From Helicobacter canis (GTDB taxonomy: Bacteria; Campylobacterota; Campylobacteria; Campylobacterales; Helicobacteraceae): 64,000 nt of DNA. Below, one piece after another: positions 1 to 8,432 of this stretch. The translations under genes were made by a program, and so were the position numbers. Every line of letters begins with the position of its first letter. Within the stretch, counting starts at the first letter, position 1. The notes below the pieces were generated by a model. That model had not been told where the DNA came from. It did no database searches and saw only the letters and a list, made by a program, of their open reading frames with translations. Where the stretch lies: positions 1,426,001 through 1,490,000 of the forward strand of contig NZ_UGHV01000001.1 of assembly GCF_900451095.1 (NCBI RefSeq), written 5' to 3'.

Positions 1-1731
1 TTGTGCGATAAGCTTGTGGGATAAAAACTCTTGCTTGTCATCATTGTTTAAAAACCACACTTCTTGCGTGGCTTTAAGGGCAAAGCGATACATAAGGCAC
101 ACAATGAAGCGTAGCACACGCTTTTTAAGGCTGCTTTTTTCACCCTTATCATTGATGAATACATAGCCAAGCCCTGTGATGATGGCAATATTTGGGATTT
201 TTAAGGCATTACACACGCTTGAAGAGTAAATAGCTGGCTTTATGGTGTAGTTAAACACAAGAGCTGGGCGTATGCGTCTTAAGAGTTTGTAGAGTGTATA
301 TGTGGTGCGGAAGTCTTTCAACGGATTGAGTGAGCGAGAATCTAGGCGGATATTATGCGTGGTAAAGCCCTCTTGGTTTAGGGAGCTTGTGCTTGCATCA
401 AAGGGGGCTATGATATGGATAGCAAAGCCACTTTTTTGCAAGGATTGCAGGACTTGGAGGCGGAAGTTATACATACCAAAACAAGTATTACTCACAAAAA
501 CTAGGTTTGTGAGCGATTCAGCTTTTGGGCTAGAATCGTGGATTTCATCGCCGCGCTTGTGCGATAGACCACCAAGTCTTATCTCCGCGCGCGGCTCGAA
601 AACAAGCGAAGCGGTGCAAGGCGAAGCCGAAGCAGGTTTCTTTAGTAAAAGCCACGATTCTAGCTCCAAAATCTTAGAATCGCGAGGGCTTTTACTAGAA
701 TCCGCTTTTGCTTCCGCGTGCGGCTTGCTTAGATTTTTAGCGTTTTGGGTAAAAATCCTAGAATCCTGCGCTTGCTGGTGTAGATTTGGGGCTTCATCGC
801 TAGAATCCACTTTTTTACATATTGTGTTTTTATAGTCATTGCGAGACACTGCGCTAGCAGTGGCGTGGCAATCCATAGAATCTAGCTTGGCTTCCGCGTG
901 CGACTCGTTTAAACTTTGGGCGTTTTCCCTAGAATCCACTTTTTGAAAAACGGCGTTTTTATTGTCATTGCGAGCGGATTGAAAATCCGCGTGGCGATCC
1001 ATAGATTTTGCGTTAGTAAAAAGAGCATTCCTAGAATCCACTTTTTTACTCTCATTGTAAGCTTTGCTTTGCCAAGTGTGGCAATCCCCAAAATCTGCGG
1101 AATGACTACCCAAAACAAGCGAAGCGTTTGGCATTAACCGATGTTTCTTTAGTAAAGCTGAATCTCTCTTAGTAAAACTAGATTCTAGGATTGAAGTAAC
1201 TGCCCTTGTATAGTGTGCAATAACCCTTGATATACAAAAGCGAGCTTTGACAAAAGCCCTAGCATTTGCTCCCATTTGTGTTAAAGTGTTTGGGGCTGTG
1301 TTTGGCAGTGTGTTTGAGGCAAGCAGGGTCATCGCAAGGCTTAGAGCGTGTGCGTCTTTAGGCGGGATAAGTATGCCATTTTGCCCGATAAGGAGATTTT
1401 TATATGCTGTAAAAGGTGGGGCGACACACTCCTTGCACCCTGCGATATTTGTGGCAATGATTGCTTTGCCCATACTCATAGCTTCTAGCAAAACTCTAGG
1501 CACACCCTCTTTATATGAGCTTGGCAGCACCACACAGGAGGCAGATTCTACAAAGGGGCGGACATCTTTTGTCTCGCCTAGATACTCTATAATCCCTTGC
1601 TTTTCCCACGCTAGAATCTGCTTTTTAGGTATCGCGCTAGGATTGTTGCAATCGCTCGCGCCTAAGAGCTTAAATCTAGGGAGCTGGAATTTAGGGGGTT
1701 TAAGGCATTTGCGTGGGATTTTAGGCGGCAT
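1..1731 (-). CDS. Chimeric GT4 glycosyltransferase frame: C-terminal half, repeat linker, then N-terminal half (partial)
   Basis: One frame stays open from the stop codon just right of 1740 to the left edge. The first part (about 1731-1140) encodes the C-terminal half of a GT4 glycosyltransferase: FKLLGASDCNNPSAIP, then YLGETKDVRPFV and the donor-binding stretch PRVLLEAMSMGKAIIATN. About 200 codons of repeat-derived sequence follow (1130-515; peptides such as VDSR and MDCHATASAVSR). From about 505 leftward comes the N-terminal half of the same kind of enzyme (NLVFVSNTCFGMYNFRL, later ITGLGYVFINDKGEKS and LKATQEVWFLNNDD), leaving the window. GT4 enzymes transfer sugars from nucleotide donors, usually in surface-glycan assembly. 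The likeliest history is a 5'-truncated GT4 remnant followed by a second GT4 gene whose own start codon was replaced by repeat. The N-terminal-half gene could start at ATG 876, TTG 669 or GTG 495; none has a convincing ribosome binding site. The domains are certain; the single-polypeptide reading is uncertain. Confidence 0.6.
   Translation of the reverse strand, partial: MPPKIPRKCLKPPKFQLPRFKLLGASDCNNPSAIPKKQILAWEKQGIIEYLGETKDVRPFVESASCVVLPSSYKEGVPRVLLEAMSMGKAIIATNIAGCKECVAPPFTAYKNLLIGQNGILIPPKDAHALSLAMTLLASNTLPNTAPNTLTQMGANARAFVKARFCISRVIAHYTRAVTSILESSFTKRDSALLKKHRLMPNASLVLGSHSADFGDCHTWQSKAYNESKKVDSRNALFTNAKSMDRHADFQSARNDNKNAVFQKVDSRENAQSLNESHAEAKLDSMDCHATASAVSRNDYKNTICKKVDSSDEAPNLHQQAQDSRIFTQNAKNLSKPHAEAKADSSKSPRDSKILELESWLLLKKPASASPCTASLVFEPRAEIRLGGLSHKRGDEIHDSSPKAESLTNLVFVSNTCFGMYNFRLQVLQSLQKSGFAIHIIAPFDASTSSLNQEGFTTHNIRLDSRSLNPLKDFRTTYTLYKLLRRIRPALVFNYTIKPAIYSSSVCNALKIPNIAIITGLGYVFINDKGEKSSLKKRVLRFIVCLMYRFALKATQEVWFLNNDDKQEFLSHKLIAQ
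505..1040. repeat. Mosaic repeat cassette, copy A
   Basis: This 0.5 kb block shares long near-identical stretches with 2641-3063 and 4345-4803. Reading on the plus strand it holds AGCGATTCAGCTTTTGGGCT, then the AAACAAGCGAAGCGGTGCAA module ending in TTTCTTTAGTAAAA, several TAGAATCC motifs, and two REP-like palindromes (835-876 and 964-1002). It is free of stops in the minus frame that joins the two glycosyltransferase halves. The rightward open frame across it (302-835) is a by-product of the repeat and not a gene. Confidence 0.85.
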
Positions 1732-1842
1732 TGTATCCACCTAGCTTTGCTTGTAGGGCAAAAGAATTGTCTAAAGCAAAAGAAGCGAAGCGATAAGATG
1801 GAGCAAAAGCAATATGATATGTGAGATAAAGCGGCTTAGACT

Positions 1843-3093
1843 CTAGCTCTCCCCCCCCCCCCCTAAGAGCATTACAAGCCTATGCAATATCTTGCGCAGT
1901 GGCTTTAGCACGATGAAGATAGGGAAGCTGCTTAAGCCATTGTCCCGCCACGCGCGAGCGCATTCAAAATTGGCGCGCATAATATTGCTAAGATTTGCAT
2001 TGGAGGTCCCGCCCACGCGCATTTTGACAAAGCATTCATCAATATATAGAGACTTTGCTTGATACTTTTGCAAAAATCGCAGCATAATCTCATAATCCGC
2101 TGCGATTGCATAGGAGAGATCAAAGCCCCCATAGCGCGTATAAAGAGCCTTTTTGGCATAGAAGCTTGGGTGAGGTGGGTGGAAGCCTAGTGCGAAATCT
2201 AGCTTTTTGAGATTTTTGCCATTAAGTGTGCGCAAAGGCTGCATAGAGTGGCTTATGTAAAGGATATTAGCATAGACAATATCAATAGAATCTGGCTTAT
2301 CAAACCCCCACGCGATAAACTCTAGCACAAGCTTTGAGGCAAAAAAGTCATCAGCATTCAAAAAGCCCACAATCTCTCCGCGTGCTTTTTCTAAGCCTTT
2401 ATTCATACCATCATAAATCCCTAAATCCCTTTGGCTAAAGACTTGTAGGCTCACACCTTTTGCGCGATATTGTGGGCGGTAGGATTCTATGATTGATAGC
2501 GTGGAGTCGCTGCTTTGATTATCGATGATGATATGCTCAAAGTCGGTATAGCTTTGTGCTAGGATAGATTCTAGCGTGCTAGAAATGGTGGTAGCGGAGT
2601 TGAAGGTGGTGGTGATGAGGGAGATTTTAGGCAGCTTTAAAAGCGATTCAGCTTTTGGGCTAGAATCGTGGATTTCATCGCCGCACTGCGTCAATAGACA
2701 CTCGAGTCTTATCTCCTTGTGCGGCTTGAAAACAAGCGAAGCGGTGCAAGGCGAAGCCGAAGCAGGTTTCTTTAGTAAAAGCCCCGATTCTAGCTCCAAA
2801 ATCTTAGAATCGCTGGGACTTTTACTAGAATCTAACCTTGCTTCCGCCTGCAGTGTTGTTAGATTTTTAGCGTTTTTGGCAAAACTCCTAGAATCCACTT
2901 TTTCATTGTCATTGCGAGACACTGCGCTAGCAGTGGCGTGGCAATCCACACTAGAATCCAACTCGCTGTCATTGCGAGCCGACTTGTCGGCGTGGCAATC
3001 CATAGATTTTGCGTTAGCAAAAAGGGCATTCCTAGAATCCACTTTTGAAAAAGTGGATTCTGGCTTATGGATCGCCACGCCGTGCTGGCACAC
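1843..3093 (-). CDS. GT2 family glycosyltransferase with a repeat-encoded N-terminal extension
   Basis: Residues about 154-260 are a typical GT2 (GT-A fold) domain: LPKISLITTTFNSATT, the nucleotide-binding DNQSSDST, YDGMNKGLEKARGEIVGFLN and the metal-binding NADD at 247-250. Such enzymes add sugars to surface polysaccharide or LPS on the cytoplasmic face. Residues 1-150 are the translation of repeat cassette B (VDSR, MDCHADKSARND, CHATASAVSRND) and have no counterpart in GT2 enzymes. There is no ATG between residue 31 and the catalytic domain, so the domain is probably made as a fusion or from a non-ATG start. The neighbouring GT4 gene has AAAGGCAGCCTATG just before a shared CTGCCTAAAATC; here the equivalent start-bearing bases are absent. 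The gene ends in a phase-variable G13 tract. The domain is certain; the start is not. Confidence 0.8.
   Translation of the reverse strand: MCQHGVAIHKPESTFSKVDSRNALFANAKSMDCHADKSARNDSELDSSVDCHATASAVSRNDNEKVDSRSFAKNAKNLTTLQAEARLDSSKSPSDSKILELESGLLLKKPASASPCTASLVFKPHKEIRLECLLTQCGDEIHDSSPKAESLLKLPKISLITTTFNSATTISSTLESILAQSYTDFEHIIIDNQSSDSTLSIIESYRPQYRAKGVSLQVFSQRDLGIYDGMNKGLEKARGEIVGFLNADDFFASKLVLEFIAWGFDKPDSIDIVYANILYISHSMQPLRTLNGKNLKKLDFALGFHPPHPSFYAKKALYTRYGGFDLSYAIAADYEIMLRFLQKYQAKSLYIDECFVKMRVGGTSNANLSNIMRANFECARAWRDNGLSSFPIFIVLKPLRKILHRLVMLLGGGGES
1851..1863. repeat. Homopolymeric C13 (G13 on the coding strand)
   Basis: The tract lies eight bases before the stop of the GT2 gene and encodes four glycines of its tail (LLGGGGES). 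One extra G would extend the protein into the downstream spacer; one fewer would give a different short tail. It is followed on the coding strand by AGAGCTAG, as are the tracts at 3183 and 5021. Confidence 0.9.
2641..3063. repeat. Mosaic repeat cassette, copy B
   Basis: The same order of modules as copy A: AGCGATTCAGCTTTTGGGCT, AAACAAGCGAAGCGGTGCAA through TTTCTTTAGTAAAA, several TAGAATCC motifs, and two REP-like palindromes (2908-2948 and 2968-3003). An inverted TAGAATCCAC pair follows at 3032-3062 and a third palindrome at 3067-3107. The cassette is translated in frame as the N-terminal third of the GT2 gene. The opposite-strand open frame 2576-3163 is a shadow. Confidence 0.85.
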
Positions 3094-3173
3094 GGCTCGC
3101 GATGACAGAAAAAAGGCGTTGTATAAAAAAATAGATTCTAGGCTAGAATCTATAAAAATATAGATTTTATAAC

Positions 3174-4331
3174 CTAGCTCTGCCCCCCCCCTAAGAGATT
3201 TTCCCTACTTGCATAAAGGCTACAATAAAGCTCATAGATAGAATCTAGCATTTTTTCACTAGTAAAAAGCTGCAAAAATCTAGCCCTAGCATCGCGCGAA
3301 AATCGCTCATAGTCGCGCTCTATCTCTCTAATGGCTTGAGCTATGGCGGCTGGACTTTTAGGCGGGACTACAATGCCGCTGATATTATGGGCATTGACAT
3401 AATCGCTCCCTGATGGGCTAAGCTTGGTGCTAATAATTGGCTTGCCAAAGCTCATCGCCTCTAGCAAAACAACCCCATAAGACTCTTGGATAGAAGGCAG
3501 CACGAAAATGTGGCATTGCTGATAGTGCTTTGCTAGCTTATCGCGCGTTATGCGCCCTAGCAATTTGACTTTATGGGAGAGCTTATGCTCATTGATAAGG
3601 GCTTCTAGCTTGGAGTGCAATGCGCCATCGCCCCCTATGTGGATTTCATACTCATCTGGTAAGTATTGCGCGCTTTGGACTAGATATATAAAGCCTTTGT
3701 TTTGCGCAAGTCTCCCAAGGGCAAAAATAATCTTTTTCTCCTCCTTTTTGCTTTGTGCTGGGCGTTGTGGCAGGGTGGATTCTAGGGAGCTAGGGGCTAT
3801 ATCATCTATGCCTATGGGGATACTTACACATTTATCGCAGTAGGGCTGTAAAAAGGCGGATTCTAGGGCGTATTTGGGGCTTGTGGCGATAATGCTATGC
3901 GCTCTTTGTAGTAGCCAGCTTTGTAGGGGGGCATAGAGCTTTAGCAGGTGCTTTTGCTTGATGATGTCGCTATGCCAGTGCAAGATGATGAGCTTGCCTT
4001 GTATGTCGCTTAGGAAAAGGGCTAGATTTGCCATAGGGTCTGGCAGGTGCAAGTGGATAATGTCATAGGCTTTTATAAGCTTTTGCAGTGTGAAAATCAT
4101 CTGCGGTGTGATAGAAGTGGAGGCAAGCTTGCCAAAGCTTTTGGTGCGGTAGATTCTAGCCCTAGAGTCTAAAATCTCATAGCTAAAGCTATAAGAAGAG
4201 CTAGAGCATAGCACATCGCAGATTAGCCCTCTAGCATTTATCCCATCGCAAATATCTTGCATTACACTTTCAATCCCGCCAATGTCTGGGGGGTAGAATT
4301 TGCCGAGTTGGAGGATTTTAGGCAGCGGCAT
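3174..4331 (-). CDS. GT4 family glycosyltransferase
   Basis: A complete 385-residue GT-B enzyme. The N-terminal Rossmann half begins LPKILQLGKFYPPDIGGIES (the glycine-rich acceptor loop) and includes IIHLHLPDP and ILHWHSDII. The C-terminal half has ALGRLAQNKGF, HIGGDG and the GT4 donor signature SIQESYGVVLLEAMSFGKPI, with the two glutamates of the E-x7-E motif. The ATG at 4331 is preceded by AAAGG at a good distance. It probably builds surface glycan together with the flanking GT2 enzymes, all transcribed leftward. The 3' end carries a G9 tract followed by AGAGCTAG and encodes the tail LLGGGQS, almost the same tail as the next gene. The donor and acceptor sugars cannot be read from the sequence. 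Confidence 0.9.
   Translation of the reverse strand: MPLPKILQLGKFYPPDIGGIESVMQDICDGINARGLICDVLCSSSSYSFSYEILDSRARIYRTKSFGKLASTSITPQMIFTLQKLIKAYDIIHLHLPDPMANLALFLSDIQGKLIILHWHSDIIKQKHLLKLYAPLQSWLLQRAHSIIATSPKYALESAFLQPYCDKCVSIPIGIDDIAPSSLESTLPQRPAQSKKEEKKIIFALGRLAQNKGFIYLVQSAQYLPDEYEIHIGGDGALHSKLEALINEHKLSHKVKLLGRITRDKLAKHYQQCHIFVLPSIQESYGVVLLEAMSFGKPIISTKLSPSGSDYVNAHNISGIVVPPKSPAAIAQAIREIERDYERFSRDARARFLQLFTSEKMLDSIYELYCSLYASRENLLGGGQS
3183..3191. repeat. Homopolymeric C9 at the 3' end of the GT4 gene
   Basis: Nine Cs (Gs on the coding strand), followed on the coding strand by CAGAGCTAG, encode the GGG of the terminal LLGGGQS. Slippage would change only the last few residues. At nine bases it is at the short end for frequent slippage. 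Confidence 0.75.
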
Positions 4332-4344
4332 AGGCTGCCTTTAA

Positions 4345-4803
4345 AAGTAAAAGCGATTCAGCTTTTTTGGTGGATTCGGCTTTGCGCGATAAACCTTTGA
4401 TTTCTGCGCCGCGCTGCGTCAATAGACACTCGAGTCTTATCTCCTTGCGCGGCTTGAAAAGCAAAGGTTTGCTAAAGAAACCTGCTGCGGCTTCGCCTTG
4501 CACCGCTTCGCTGGTTTTCTCATCGCAAATCCTAGAATCCTGTGCTGGCTCATTTAAATTTGCTTCGGTGCTAGAATCTAGCTTTGCTTCCGCCTGCGAC
4601 TCGTTTAAACCTTGGGCGTTTTCCCTAGAATCCTCATTTTGAAAAACGGCGTTTTTATAGTCATTGCGAGACACTGCGCTAGCAGTGGCGTGGCAATCCA
4701 CACTAGAATCCAACTCGCTGTCATTGCGAGACACTGCGCTAGCAGTGGCGTGGCAATCCATAAATTTTGCGTTAGCAAAAAGGGCATTCCTAGAATCCAC
4801 TTT
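4345..4803. repeat. Mosaic repeat cassette, copy C, carrying a 196-codon open frame
   Basis: The third copy of the mosaic cassette, somewhat diverged at its left end. It holds the AAGCGAAGC/TTTCTTTAG-type module in rearranged form, repeated TAGAATCC motifs and two REP-like palindromes (4660-4700 and 4720-4762). A minus-strand frame (4908-4318) runs through it and encodes the usual repeat peptides (VDSRNALFANAK, MDCHATASAVSRND). It ends just inside the start of the GT4 gene in another frame, so I treat it as repeat translation and not an independent gene. Confidence 0.8.
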
Positions 4804-4817
4804 AGCAAACGAGGATT

Positions 4818-5939
4818 CTAGATTTTGACATACCTCATAGAAATAATATAAACAAACATACGAATATAAGTAAGGAAGCGATTCCAATACTGCAGAGACA
4901 AGGCGCAAGAGAGCAGATAAGGCGAGCGGAGAAAGCGCATATATGCCGGGATCTTGGGTGCTGGGATAAGCCCAGAATCCACAAGCGGTATAAGCGGAGC
5001 TAGTATAGACTCTAGCTCTGCCCCCCCCCTACGCGCTATTTTTACACTTTGCACACTGCTGGGGGTAGAAGCCCTAGGATCTAAAACGCGCGACTCTAGG
5101 ATAATGAGCGCGGCGAGATCTTTGCTCATAATGCGCACGATTTGGGGCAAAAGGCTAGAATCTAGCTTTAGGCTATGTAGGGCATTAGCCACATAGCTAA
5201 AGCTCTCTATCCTGCGTGCTTTTTTGCTCGGGTTTTGCATACTTGAGTGTGTGTTTAAGCAGTAGAAATATAGGCGTTTGTCAATGCTTATATAGCTTGT
5301 CGCAAGGCTGGCAACAACTAGGAAAAAGAGCAGGTCATCTGCCACGATGGGCGTGAAGCTAGAATCTATGAAATGCGCACAAGCGTGGCGCAGCAAAGAA
5401 GCCTTGTAGCATTTATCCCATAGGGTAAATTTAGGAAACTGCCTTGAGTCTAGGAAAAAATTATAGGCGATTTGCTCATTGTGCAGGGGAGTCTTGCAAA
5501 AACGCGTAGGCAAAATATAGCGGAGATAATGTGTGAGCCTTGCTAGCAGCGGGGCTTTGGCGGTGGCTGTGTAGTGGGCTTTGAAGTGCAAGATAGAAGC
5601 ATTATGCGCTGTGGCGTGGTGCAGTGTCTGGCACGCGTGCAAATGCAAGTAATCATCAGCATCAACGAGCAAGATATACTCCCCCCTTGCTTCTGCAATC
5701 CCAGCGATACGCGTGGCAAATGTGCCGAGATTTTTGGCATTGTGGATTATGCGGATTCTAGGGTCTTTTGTGGCGTAGCGTTGCGCGATTGTCATAGAGC
5801 TATCACTCCCACAATCATCAACGACTAAAATCTCAATATCGCTAAAAGTTTGATTGATACAAGACTCAAGGCACCGAGCAATGTAGGCTTCTACATTATA
5901 AGTAGGGATAATGATAGAGAATCTAGGAGTATGCGCCAC
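4818..5939 (-). CDS. GT2 family glycosyltransferase
   Basis: A 373-residue GT-A glycosyltransferase. The N-terminus FSIIIPTYNVEAYIARCLES is typical of the family. It is followed by VVDDCGSDSS (nucleotide binding), AEARGEYILLVDADDY (metal-binding DxD at about 92-95) and a middle segment TLWDKCYKASLL seen in capsule and LPS GT2 enzymes. The start is GTG at 5939, preceded by AAAGG six bases upstream. The last 35 residues are hydrophobic and aromatic (YLLSCALSLQYWNRFLTYI) and may touch the membrane. A G9 tract at 5021-5029 lies about 70 codons before the stop (RRGGAELES), so slippage there would truncate or change the C-terminus. It is the first glycosyltransferase gene of the leftward cluster visible here. 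The substrate is unknown. Confidence 0.9.
   Translation of the reverse strand: MAHTPRFSIIIPTYNVEAYIARCLESCINQTFSDIEILVVDDCGSDSSMTIAQRYATKDPRIRIIHNAKNLGTFATRIAGIAEARGEYILLVDADDYLHLHACQTLHHATAHNASILHFKAHYTATAKAPLLARLTHYLRYILPTRFCKTPLHNEQIAYNFFLDSRQFPKFTLWDKCYKASLLRHACAHFIDSSFTPIVADDLLFFLVVASLATSYISIDKRLYFYCLNTHSSMQNPSKKARRIESFSYVANALHSLKLDSSLLPQIVRIMSKDLAALIILESRVLDPRASTPSSVQSVKIARRGGAELESILAPLIPLVDSGLIPAPKIPAYMRFLRSPYLLSCALSLQYWNRFLTYIRMFVYIISMRYVKI
5021..5029. repeat. Homopolymeric C9 inside a GT2 gene
   Basis: Nine Cs (Gs on the coding strand), followed by CAGAGCTAGAG, as at the ends of the two downstream glycosyltransferase genes. Here the tract is internal and in frame, giving the peptide RRGGAELES. 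Confidence 0.75.
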
Positions 5940-6059
5940 TTGCTGCCTTTGATCTTGTTTGATTATGGGGATTGTGCGGTGCGGATTCTAGCGAGAAGTT
6001 GCTTAAAGTCTGTAGAATCTAGGGGAGAGTATGCGTGCAGCTAGGCAGCATAGTAGAAT

Positions 6060-8426
6060 CTAGAAGCGATAAGATAGCATAGCACTTCCACCTAGGGCGT
6101 GCATACCGCCAAAAGCACGCGTGTAGAATAGCTCTAGCCCCATAGTGCTGCGCGTGAGCTGGTATTGGGCATTGATCCCTAGGGTGAAGCGGTCATTATA
6201 GGGCAGTGTGATAGCCACGCTTGAGCCATTTAGCGATATGGTGGATTCTTGCTTGCTATTGTAGAGATGTGGCTCATAATCAGCCCTAGCGGTGAGTATC
6301 CCCACCCCCCTAAAGGCAGAAAACGCCACGCCACCTTGCGCCCCAAAGCCGATATTGATCATATAATCCATATAGCCTTGCGGAGTGATCGCCCCAGATG
6401 TGGTGCGTGGGCTATGCTGTGTGAAGAGATATTGCCGCACGCTTGCATAGGGCTTTACAAAGACTGATCCCATAAAAACCCTATACCCAAGTGCCACTTC
6501 GCCCATAATGCGATGAGCTAAGAAGCTTGTGCGAGAATCTAGCCCCGCCATAGTGATAGAGCTTTGCGTCTCAAAGCTACCCAAAGAGCCTAGTAGCCCT
6601 AAATCTAGCTCCAAGCCTCTCCACGCGATCGTATCACTGAGTGAGAGCCCAAAGGCATAGGTGCTGGATTTTGTGCTTGTGTTTGTGAGATTTTGTCCTA
6701 GGGTGTTGTAGAGGAAGCTTCCGCTTAGGCGGAGATTATGCCCATAGATTTGTGTGTTAGCCCCAGCTTCTAGCCCCGCTAGCCCACCTGCTCCATACTT
6801 GCCAAATACTCCGCCACCAAGTGCGCGCATATCAAGTGCTACGCGCCTTTGTGGTGCGTAGGCATAGCTAGGTGTGGCAAGCAGGGCGTTTTGATAAGGG
6901 GCATAGGATCTTGGCATATTTTGTCTATTTCTAGAGTAGGCTAGGGTATTGTAGGCAAGGCGCACTTTTTCTTGCGAGGTATTAAGCTTGGCTAGGACTT
7001 GTGGGGGCAAGGGAGCTCCTACAAGGTGGGCGGTCTGCAAGGATTCTAGTGCGGCTAGCGGCGTGGCTTGATCTGTCGCTAGTGTGTCCTTGGTATCATT
7101 GATGAGTTGAGAGAGCTCACTGCGCCCGCCATAGGTATAGATACTGCCTTTGTGGTTTTGGTCAAACACTTGCTCTAGTGCGTGTAGGATCTGGCTATCA
7201 TCTCCTAAGCTAGTGTAGAAATCTTGCAAGGCAGTGTCATTGTGCGTGATGGTAATGGCGGTGTTAGAATCCACTAGGGCGATTGTAAGGAAGTCGTGTG
7301 TGGCTTGTGTGAGAGATAGTGAGCCTTGATTAGTAAGTGTGCCTTGTATGAATGTATGCTTGCCTAGTGATAAGCCTTTAGAATCTACTAGGATTGCTCC
7401 TGTATTAGTAACATTGCCTTTGATTTGACCAAGCGTGCCATTATACGCGCCAAAAATTATCGTGCTGCCGCTTTTATTCTGCACGCCTTGTGCTTGCAGC
7501 ACAGAGCCATAAAGCCCAATGCTAGAATCCTTAGGATTACGCAAATCGCCATCAATGGTAAGATCGCCGCCCTTCTGGGAGATGAGCTGCCCGCTAATTG
7601 TCATACTCCCGCCATAGAGGATAAGCTCGCCCCCACCGCCAAAGGCTGGGTCAAAGGAGTTTAGCCCACTGCCCCCACCGGTGCTATCTACGCCCTTGTT
7701 GGTCTGCCCGCCATTGTAGAAATCTCCTTGTAGCGTGATTGTGCCTTCGCGGCTTACAAATTGCGCGGTGGTGGTGTAGTCATTTGGCGTGAGTCCGCGT
7801 GTGTTGCCGACATTATAGACACTGCCCTTGAGAGTGAGTGTGCCGCCATTATTTTCTAGCCTATGCTGAAATCTAATCGCCTTATCCGCCTCAATGCTAA
7901 GATTCGCGCCATTTTCTATACGCACTTCGCCATCGTGGATAAAGAGCCGCAGCTGCGAGAAGCTAGCTTGGGCGTTTGGGGCTAAAAGCAGCTTGCTATG
8001 CTCGCCAAAGCGCACTTTGGATTCTCCGCCATATTCGCTTGCTTGGGGGTTGATTATGGATTTATCACTTAGGATCACAAACAAGCTTGAGCTAGAATCC
8101 ACTTCTAGCACAGAGCCTTCAGCAAAGGCAAGTGTATGGTAGCCCATTAGCGCGACTTTGGCTTGTTTTAGGCTAATGCCAGCACTTTGGAAATGCGTGG
8201 TTTTGTCATTCGCGCTTAGGGTGTAGGTGGCGTTGCTCGCGCCCTGTATGCTAAAGGCTCTTGCGTGGAAGAATGTCTGCTCGCCATTGGCTTTTTGCGC
8301 TAGGGTAGAATCCTGCTTATTGACATTTGGTGCAAGCGTGATAAGTGGCGGCATAGCATAGCTAGCAATTGTATCAGCACACAAGCTTGCTAGAGACAAG
8401 CAAGTAGCAAGAAGTGCTTTCATCAA
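6060..8426 (-). CDS. Autotransporter outer-membrane protein
   Basis: 788 residues. A signal peptide (MKALLATCLSLASLCADTIA) is followed by a passenger rich in short Gly/Asn/Ser/Thr beta-strand repeats (VYNVGNTRGLTPNDY, GGGSGLNSFDPAFGGGGELI), as expected for a beta-helix. The C-terminal roughly 270 residues, from RRVALDMRALGGGVFGKYG on, alternate as a beta-barrel and end in the terminal aromatic SYRF typical of outer-membrane insertion. This fits a type Va autotransporter; Helicobacter VacA-like and other repeat-containing autotransporters share this plan. It follows rplI after only 6 bp with an AAGAAG ribosome binding site, so it may be cotranscribed with a ribosomal protein gene, which is odd for a surface protein. 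No protease or toxin motif is visible, and its function is unknown. Confidence 0.85.
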   Translation of the reverse strand: MMKALLATCLSLASLCADTIASYAMPPLITLAPNVNKQDSTLAQKANGEQTFFHARAFSIQGASNATYTLSANDKTTHFQSAGISLKQAKVALMGYHTLAFAEGSVLEVDSSSSLFVILSDKSIINPQASEYGGESKVRFGEHSKLLLAPNAQASFSQLRLFIHDGEVRIENGANLSIEADKAIRFQHRLENNGGTLTLKGSVYNVGNTRGLTPNDYTTTAQFVSREGTITLQGDFYNGGQTNKGVDSTGGGSGLNSFDPAFGGGGELILYGGSMTISGQLISQKGGDLTIDGDLRNPKDSSIGLYGSVLQAQGVQNKSGSTIIFGAYNGTLGQIKGNVTNTGAILVDSKGLSLGKHTFIQGTLTNQGSLSLTQATHDFLTIALVDSNTAITITHNDTALQDFYTSLGDDSQILHALEQVFDQNHKGSIYTYGGRSELSQLINDTKDTLATDQATPLAALESLQTAHLVGAPLPPQVLAKLNTSQEKVRLAYNTLAYSRNRQNMPRSYAPYQNALLATPSYAYAPQRRVALDMRALGGGVFGKYGAGGLAGLEAGANTQIYGHNLRLSGSFLYNTLGQNLTNTSTKSSTYAFGLSLSDTIAWRGLELDLGLLGSLGSFETQSSITMAGLDSRTSFLAHRIMGEVALGYRVFMGSVFVKPYASVRQYLFTQHSPRTTSGAITPQGYMDYMINIGFGAQGGVAFSAFRGVGILTARADYEPHLYNSKQESTISLNGSSVAITLPYNDRFTLGINAQYQLTRSTMGLELFYTRAFGGMHALGGSAMLSYRF

Positions 8427-8432
8427 CGCTTC

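Noticed and set aside
302-835. Long rightward open frames over the repeat cassettes (also 2576-3163 and 4367-4642)
   Set aside because: They are opposite to the glycosyltransferase genes, consist only of repeat peptides, and reflect the stop-free nature of the repeats.
4318-4908. 196-codon minus frame over cassette C as a gene
   Set aside because: Apart from a short start it is pure repeat translation, overlaps two glycosyltransferase genes in other frames, and has no domain.
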